64,000 bases of DNA from an uncultured Afifella sp. Lineage in GTDB: Bacteria; Pseudomonadota; Alphaproteobacteria; Rhizobiales; Afifellaceae. Location: NCBI GenBank assembly GCA_947259045.1, contig CAMYKZ010000002.1:124821-188820 (forward strand). Reading direction: 5' to 3'. Shown in pieces: positions 60,666 to 64,000 of this stretch. The notes beneath the pieces were generated by a model, which did no database searches, was not told the DNA's origin, and saw nothing but the letters and a program-made list of their open reading frames with translations. The position numbers and the translations under genes were made by a program. Each line of letters begins with the position of its first letter. Within the stretch, counting starts at the first letter, position 1.

Positions 60666-63092
60666 TTACTGGTCCAGCGAACCGGCCAGCCGCACCAGCG
60701 ACAGGAAGGCGCCGCGATAGCCGAACGGGTCGTTGCCGCGGGCCGATGCAGCGAGCCTGGCGATCTCGTCGTAGGAGAAATCGTCGAGCGCCCGGTTGTC
60801 GCGCAGCTTCTGGCCGAAGGCTGCAACGGCAGCGGCAAAGCGCATATCGTCGGAAAGCTCATCGGCCCGGTCGGCGGCCAGCGCATCGGTCACCGGCAGG
60901 GTGACCAGCTTGCTGCGGTCTTCGTTGGGCAGTTTGTAACGCAGCTTCAAGAAGCCGTATTCGCCGCTGTTGGCCGGTTCAGGCCGGACCTCATCGGCGG
61001 GCTGGGCATAGCGGCGATTGTCGAGCTGCGATATGGCGCTGCCGGCCAGCGTCAGTTCGTAGATCGCCGTCACCGTGTGGCCGGAACCGATATCGCCGGC
61101 ATCGACCTTGTCATTGGCAAAATCCTGATTGCGCAAGGCGCGGGTTTCATAACCGATCAGCCGGTATTCGGAGACACGCGCCGGGTTGAACTCGATCTGG
61201 ATCTTCACATCCTTGGCGATCGGGAACAGGTTGGCGCTGGCCTCTTCCACAAGAACCTTCTGGGCCTCGTTCAGGCTGTCGATATAGGCGGCAATGCCAT
61301 TACCGTTCTGGGCCAGCGACTGCATCAAGGTGTCGTTGTAATTGCCCTGGCCAAAACCGAGCACCGACAGGAACGTGCCGCTGCGGCGCTTCTTCTCGAT
61401 AAAGCGCTTGAGCTGGTCCGGGCTGGAAATGCCGACATTGAAATCGCCGTCGGTCGCCAGGATGACCCGGTTGACGCCGTCTTCCTTGAAGGCTTCGCCG
61501 GCCAGCCTGTAAGCCTCTTCGATGCCGGCGGCGCCGGCGGTCGAGCCGCCGGGCGTGAGATTGTCGATCGCCGCCAGAATGCGCCGCTTTTCCTTCGCAC
61601 TTGTCGGCTCCAGCACGGTCCCGGCGCGGCCGGCATAGGTGACGATGGAGACGGTGTCGTTTTCATCCAGCTGGCCGACCAGCATGCGGAAGGCGTTTTT
61701 CAACAACGGCAGTTTGTCCGGCTGGTTCATCGAGCCTGAGACATCGATCAGGAACACCAGGTTCGACGCCGGACGTACGTCGGGCGTGACGGCAAAACCC
61801 TTGATGCCGATATGCATCAGCTTGGTCTGTGGGTTCCACGGCGTCGGATAGAGCGCGACGGAGGCGCGGAACGGCTCTCCCGAACTGTCAGGCGCGGGAT
61901 AATCATAGGAGAAATAGTTGATCATCTCCTCCACCCGCACCGAATCGCGCGGCGGCAGCCGGCCGGATTCCAGCGAACGGCGGACAAACGCATAGGACGC
62001 CGTGTCGACATCGACGGAGAAGGTCGTCACCGGTTCGTCCTTGACGATCTTGGCGTCATTGGCCTTGAACTCCGCGAACCGGTCGCGGTTTTCCGTCTGT
62101 TCGGGGGCGATGACATCACGCTCGCGCATGGGCCGGACTTCCGACTCCGGACGCGGAGCAACAAGCGCCTGAACGCGGCCGCCGCCGGCATTGCCGGCAC
62201 CCATCGATGTTATGGTGCCTGACCGCCTCTGGTCCTGGGACTGGTGTTGCATTTGCAGCGCACGGGAAGGCTTTTTCAAACGCGCGGCCAGATCGATTTG
62301 CCCTTCGACTTTTGTTTTCGGAGCCTGCAGCGTTCCGACGACTTTCTTCTCCGCCGGCGCATCGGCGTTTGGTTCAGCCCGATAGGCGCCGGAGACCGTA
62401 TTTGACGTCTCGCCCGTCACGGCAGTTTCTACCCCGCCGATGACCTCTGACGCTGCTCCATCGGAATCACTGCCAAGGCTTGGACCGATAATGCGTTGTT
62501 CCGAACCTTGACGATCCGACGGGCCTGGCGCTGCTGCAAATTGCTCGTCTGAGGACCTCGGCAGATTATCCAGCCGCGTCTCCGCATCAGCCGGTATCTC
62601 TTCATTTATCGCCCGGCCGGCGTCAGAGAATCCGTTGCTGTTTTTGCGTTGCCCGGCCACGATACTTTTGTCATCGGCCTTGGTGGCATTGTCGACCATG
62701 CGTTCGGCCAACTCGCCTTTTTCGCCGGCAGACTTTTCTGTGGCAGCCTTCAGCGTCTGTGGTTCAGCGGCGATGACAGGCTGTTGCGCAGGCTGATAAT
62801 CCTGCGCGAACTGATAGGCGACATAACCTGCGACCGGCAGGATGAGCAGAGACGCCGCGGCGGGCGATGCGAAACGTTTTGACATAAACCAACTCCATGC
62901 TTTTGCGATGAAACTGGTTGTTGGACGCGGGCCGGCGGCCGATCCTTGGGCCGCCGGCGTTTTTTCTTCGGCAAAATCCTCGCCGGCGGCATCGAATGCG
63001 GCCATGGCGGCGTCGACCGCCGCAAGCTTCGCCTTCTCGGAAGGCGGCGGGACGGGGAGATTCTGCAACTGCTTCAGATCATCATCATTCAT
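60666..63092 (-). CDS. VWA-domain membrane protein (YfbK-like) with anti-sigma-like N-terminus
   Basis: 808 residues. The first about 70 residues are cytoplasmic (DDLKQLQNLPVPPPSEKAKL), then one transmembrane helix (SPAAASLLILPVAGYVAYQF), a long low-complexity linker, and from about 320 the YfbK core: VFE-type DEPVTTFSVDVDTASYAFVR, MIDAS NLVFLIDVSGSMNQPDKLPL, TYAGRAGTVLEPTS, ILATDGDFNVG and the C-terminal DUF3520 part (NDPFGYRGAFLSLV). The start codon overlaps the sigma-factor stop (ATGA). A membrane protein coupled to an ECF sigma gene is the normal arrangement for an anti-sigma factor, so it may hold the sigma factor at the membrane. Confidence 0.92.
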   Translation of the reverse strand: MNDDDLKQLQNLPVPPPSEKAKLAAVDAAMAAFDAAGEDFAEEKTPAAQGSAAGPRPTTSFIAKAWSWFMSKRFASPAAASLLILPVAGYVAYQFAQDYQPAQQPVIAAEPQTLKAATEKSAGEKGELAERMVDNATKADDKSIVAGQRKNSNGFSDAGRAINEEIPADAETRLDNLPRSSDEQFAAAPGPSDRQGSEQRIIGPSLGSDSDGAASEVIGGVETAVTGETSNTVSGAYRAEPNADAPAEKKVVGTLQAPKTKVEGQIDLAARLKKPSRALQMQHQSQDQRRSGTITSMGAGNAGGGRVQALVAPRPESEVRPMRERDVIAPEQTENRDRFAEFKANDAKIVKDEPVTTFSVDVDTASYAFVRRSLESGRLPPRDSVRVEEMINYFSYDYPAPDSSGEPFRASVALYPTPWNPQTKLMHIGIKGFAVTPDVRPASNLVFLIDVSGSMNQPDKLPLLKNAFRMLVGQLDENDTVSIVTYAGRAGTVLEPTSAKEKRRILAAIDNLTPGGSTAGAAGIEEAYRLAGEAFKEDGVNRVILATDGDFNVGISSPDQLKRFIEKKRRSGTFLSVLGFGQGNYNDTLMQSLAQNGNGIAAYIDSLNEAQKVLVEEASANLFPIAKDVKIQIEFNPARVSEYRLIGYETRALRNQDFANDKVDAGDIGSGHTVTAIYELTLAGSAISQLDNRRYAQPADEVRPEPANSGEYGFLKLRYKLPNEDRSKLVTLPVTDALAADRADELSDDMRFAAAVAAFGQKLRDNRALDDFSYDEIARLAASARGNDPFGYRGAFLSLVRLAGSLDQ

Positions 63093-63625
63093 GTGGCTAC
63101 CAGCGCCCCTTTCAGGCGCTTCTTGGCCTCGTGGACATGCCAGGAGACCGTGCTTTCAGCACAATTGAGTATCGATGCGGCTTCGGCGTGGCTCTTGCCT
63201 TCCGAATAGATCAGGGTCACCGCATCACGTTGCTTGTCAGGCAGTTCGGCAACCGCAGCCCAGACCTCGTCGATCGCATCGTCCGTCTCGGCTTCCGGCT
63301 GGACCATCGGGTCGGCCAGTGCGGAAGCCGCATTGTCGCGGTTCTGGCGGCTTTTTTCCGCCCGGTGATGGTCGCGCACCGCGTTGATCGTCACCCGGTA
63401 GAGCCAGGAGGAAAACGCCGACCGGGCATCAAACGAGCGGATTGCTTTGCCAAGCTTGATACAGACGGTCTGGGCGATATCCTCCGCATCGGCCTGATTG
63501 CCGCACCATTTGAAGGCGACCCGATAGATCAGATCATAGTGGCGGCCGACCAGCTCGGCAAAAGCCGCCCTGTCGCCCGCCACCGACCTCTGGACCAGGA
63601 TTTGATCAGCCGGTTCGCACATCAT
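63089..63625 (-). CDS. ECF-type RNA polymerase sigma factor
   Basis: 178 residues. Region 2: AAFAELVGRHYDLIYRVAFK, then CGNQADAEDIAQTVCIKLGK and SAFSSWLYRVTINAVRDHHR for -10 recognition. Region 4: ELPDKQRDAVTLIYSEGKSH and STVSWHVHEAKKRLKGAL for -35 recognition. There is an intervening variable linker. It directs RNA polymerase to a stress regulon. The stop overlaps the VWA gene start by four bases, so the two proteins are made together. The signal is unknown. Confidence 0.94.
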   Translation of the reverse strand: MMCEPADQILVQRSVAGDRAAFAELVGRHYDLIYRVAFKWCGNQADAEDIAQTVCIKLGKAIRSFDARSAFSSWLYRVTINAVRDHHRAEKSRQNRDNAASALADPMVQPEAETDDAIDEVWAAVAELPDKQRDAVTLIYSEGKSHAEAASILNCAESTVSWHVHEAKKRLKGALVAT

Positions 63626-63716
63626 TTGGAGATTAGACGAAGCGGTGAAGGAAATCCTTGGGCTTTGTGTTATTTTTTTTCAGACATTTTTTCGAAATCC
63701 GCCGGAGGAGCCCGAA

Positions 63717-63941
63717 ATGGCCGCCAAACGCCTGCCGCTGCCAAAACGATTCAACGCCGCACTGACAGAGCCCGCCTACGACCGGTTGCGGGCGCTGAAC
63801 GGAAAATACGGCCTCGGCAACAATTATCTGCTGACGGTTTTGCTGGAAAACCTCGATGCATTCGCCGATGCCGACCGGCTCGACGCGGCCTTTGAGGCGT
63901 TTATCGCCGAATATGGCTCGCCGTCACGCGATGGTTCGTGA
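63717..63941 (+). CDS. Small hypothetical protein
   Basis: 74 residues from ATG 63717, with GGAGGAG 7 bases upstream; the extension to 63645 is not protein-like. KRLPLPKRFNAALTEPAYDR followed by two predicted helices recalls short DNA-binding or plasmid-type proteins, but no family is recognised. It diverges from the sigma operon and is followed 13 bases later by a possible gene start at the window edge. Confidence 0.7.
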   Translation: MAAKRLPLPKRFNAALTEPAYDRLRALNGKYGLGNNYLLTVLLENLDAFADADRLDAAFEAFIAEYGSPSRDGS

Positions 63942-63954
63942 AAAGGCTGCCATG

Positions 63955-64000
63955 TGAAAGCGGATCTGATCGCCGGGATAACGGAATTCCGGCCCCACCG
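63955..64000 (+). CDS. Possible start of a downstream gene, cut by window edge
   Basis: GTG at 63955 opens a frame (KADLIAGITEFRPH) that stays open to the end of the window. AAAAGG precedes it by 8 bases and it follows the small gene by 13 bases. Too little is visible to name it. Confidence 0.35.

Overview
The window reads as chromosome from an alphaproteobacterium of the Hyphomicrobiales (Rhizobiales) type, probably marine. Pointers are DUF992, DUF1194, BA14K, DUF2161 and HWE-kinase families, a DddP-type DMSP lyase, a TAT-exported family-5 solute-binding protein and B12-dependent enzymes. There is no rRNA, no tRNA that I could recognise, no CRISPR array and no intact insertion sequence. Coding density is high, with short operons on both strands.

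Layout. 1-8 kb: partial class-Ic aminotransferase (-), secreted DUF1194 protein, a short class II ribonucleotide reductase, then a GST and a PAS-GGDEF-EAL protein (-). 8.4-14.7 kb: a peptide/opine-type ABC transporter operon (-): TAT solute-binding protein, an intrinsic terminator, DppB- and DppC-like permeases, and a fused double ATPase with an extra C-terminal helix-hairpin-helix domain. 15-19 kb: an MttB-family methyltransferase with a frame break in a G-rich tandem repeat, followed by a dimethylglycine-dehydrogenase-like flavoprotein. 19.1-20.4 kb: an RNA-ligase-like nucleotidyltransferase fused to an AT-hook/ribbon-helix-helix head behind a palindromic promoter. 20.6-26.7 kb: a one-piece EgtB-EgtD ergothioneine enzyme (-), DddP (+), and a PhnD-like protein translationally coupled to a fatty acid desaturase (-).

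26.8-41.6 kb: regulators, lipoprotein, DUF2975/HTH pair, hydrolase, ornithine-cyclodeaminase-like enzyme, DUF3604 protein (frameshifted near its end), GH25 lysozyme, an S41 protease carrying two tandem binding-protein-like modules, a BA14K protein flanked by ogt and a remnant copy of the ogt 3' end, PaiB-like protein and a cupin. 41.9-47.4 kb: DUF2161 nuclease-fold protein, GAF-HisKA_2 kinase and the divergent bphO-bphP light-sensing pair. 47.4-52.3 kb: an operon of N-formylglutamate amidohydrolase, glutamine-synthetase-like ligase, aldehyde dehydrogenase and iron alcohol dehydrogenase (-). 52.5-64 kb: DUF1684, two DUF992 proteins, a betaine-homocysteine methyltransferase gene with an N-terminal deletion, AhpD-like protein, membrane protein, hybrid histidine kinase, phytanoyl-CoA-dioxygenase-like enzyme and an ECF sigma/VWA pair.

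The themes are methylated-compound metabolism (MttB, DMGDH-like, Bmt, EgtBD, DddP), import of organic nitrogen, and signalling by light and c-di-GMP. Three reading frames are interrupted (mttB-like, DUF3604, bmt-like). Whether these are real decay or assembly errors cannot be settled from one sequence. The best candidates for something new are the self-regulated AT-hook/RHH/RNA-ligase gene, the S41 protease with tandem binding modules and the ABC ATPase with a helix-hairpin-helix tail.
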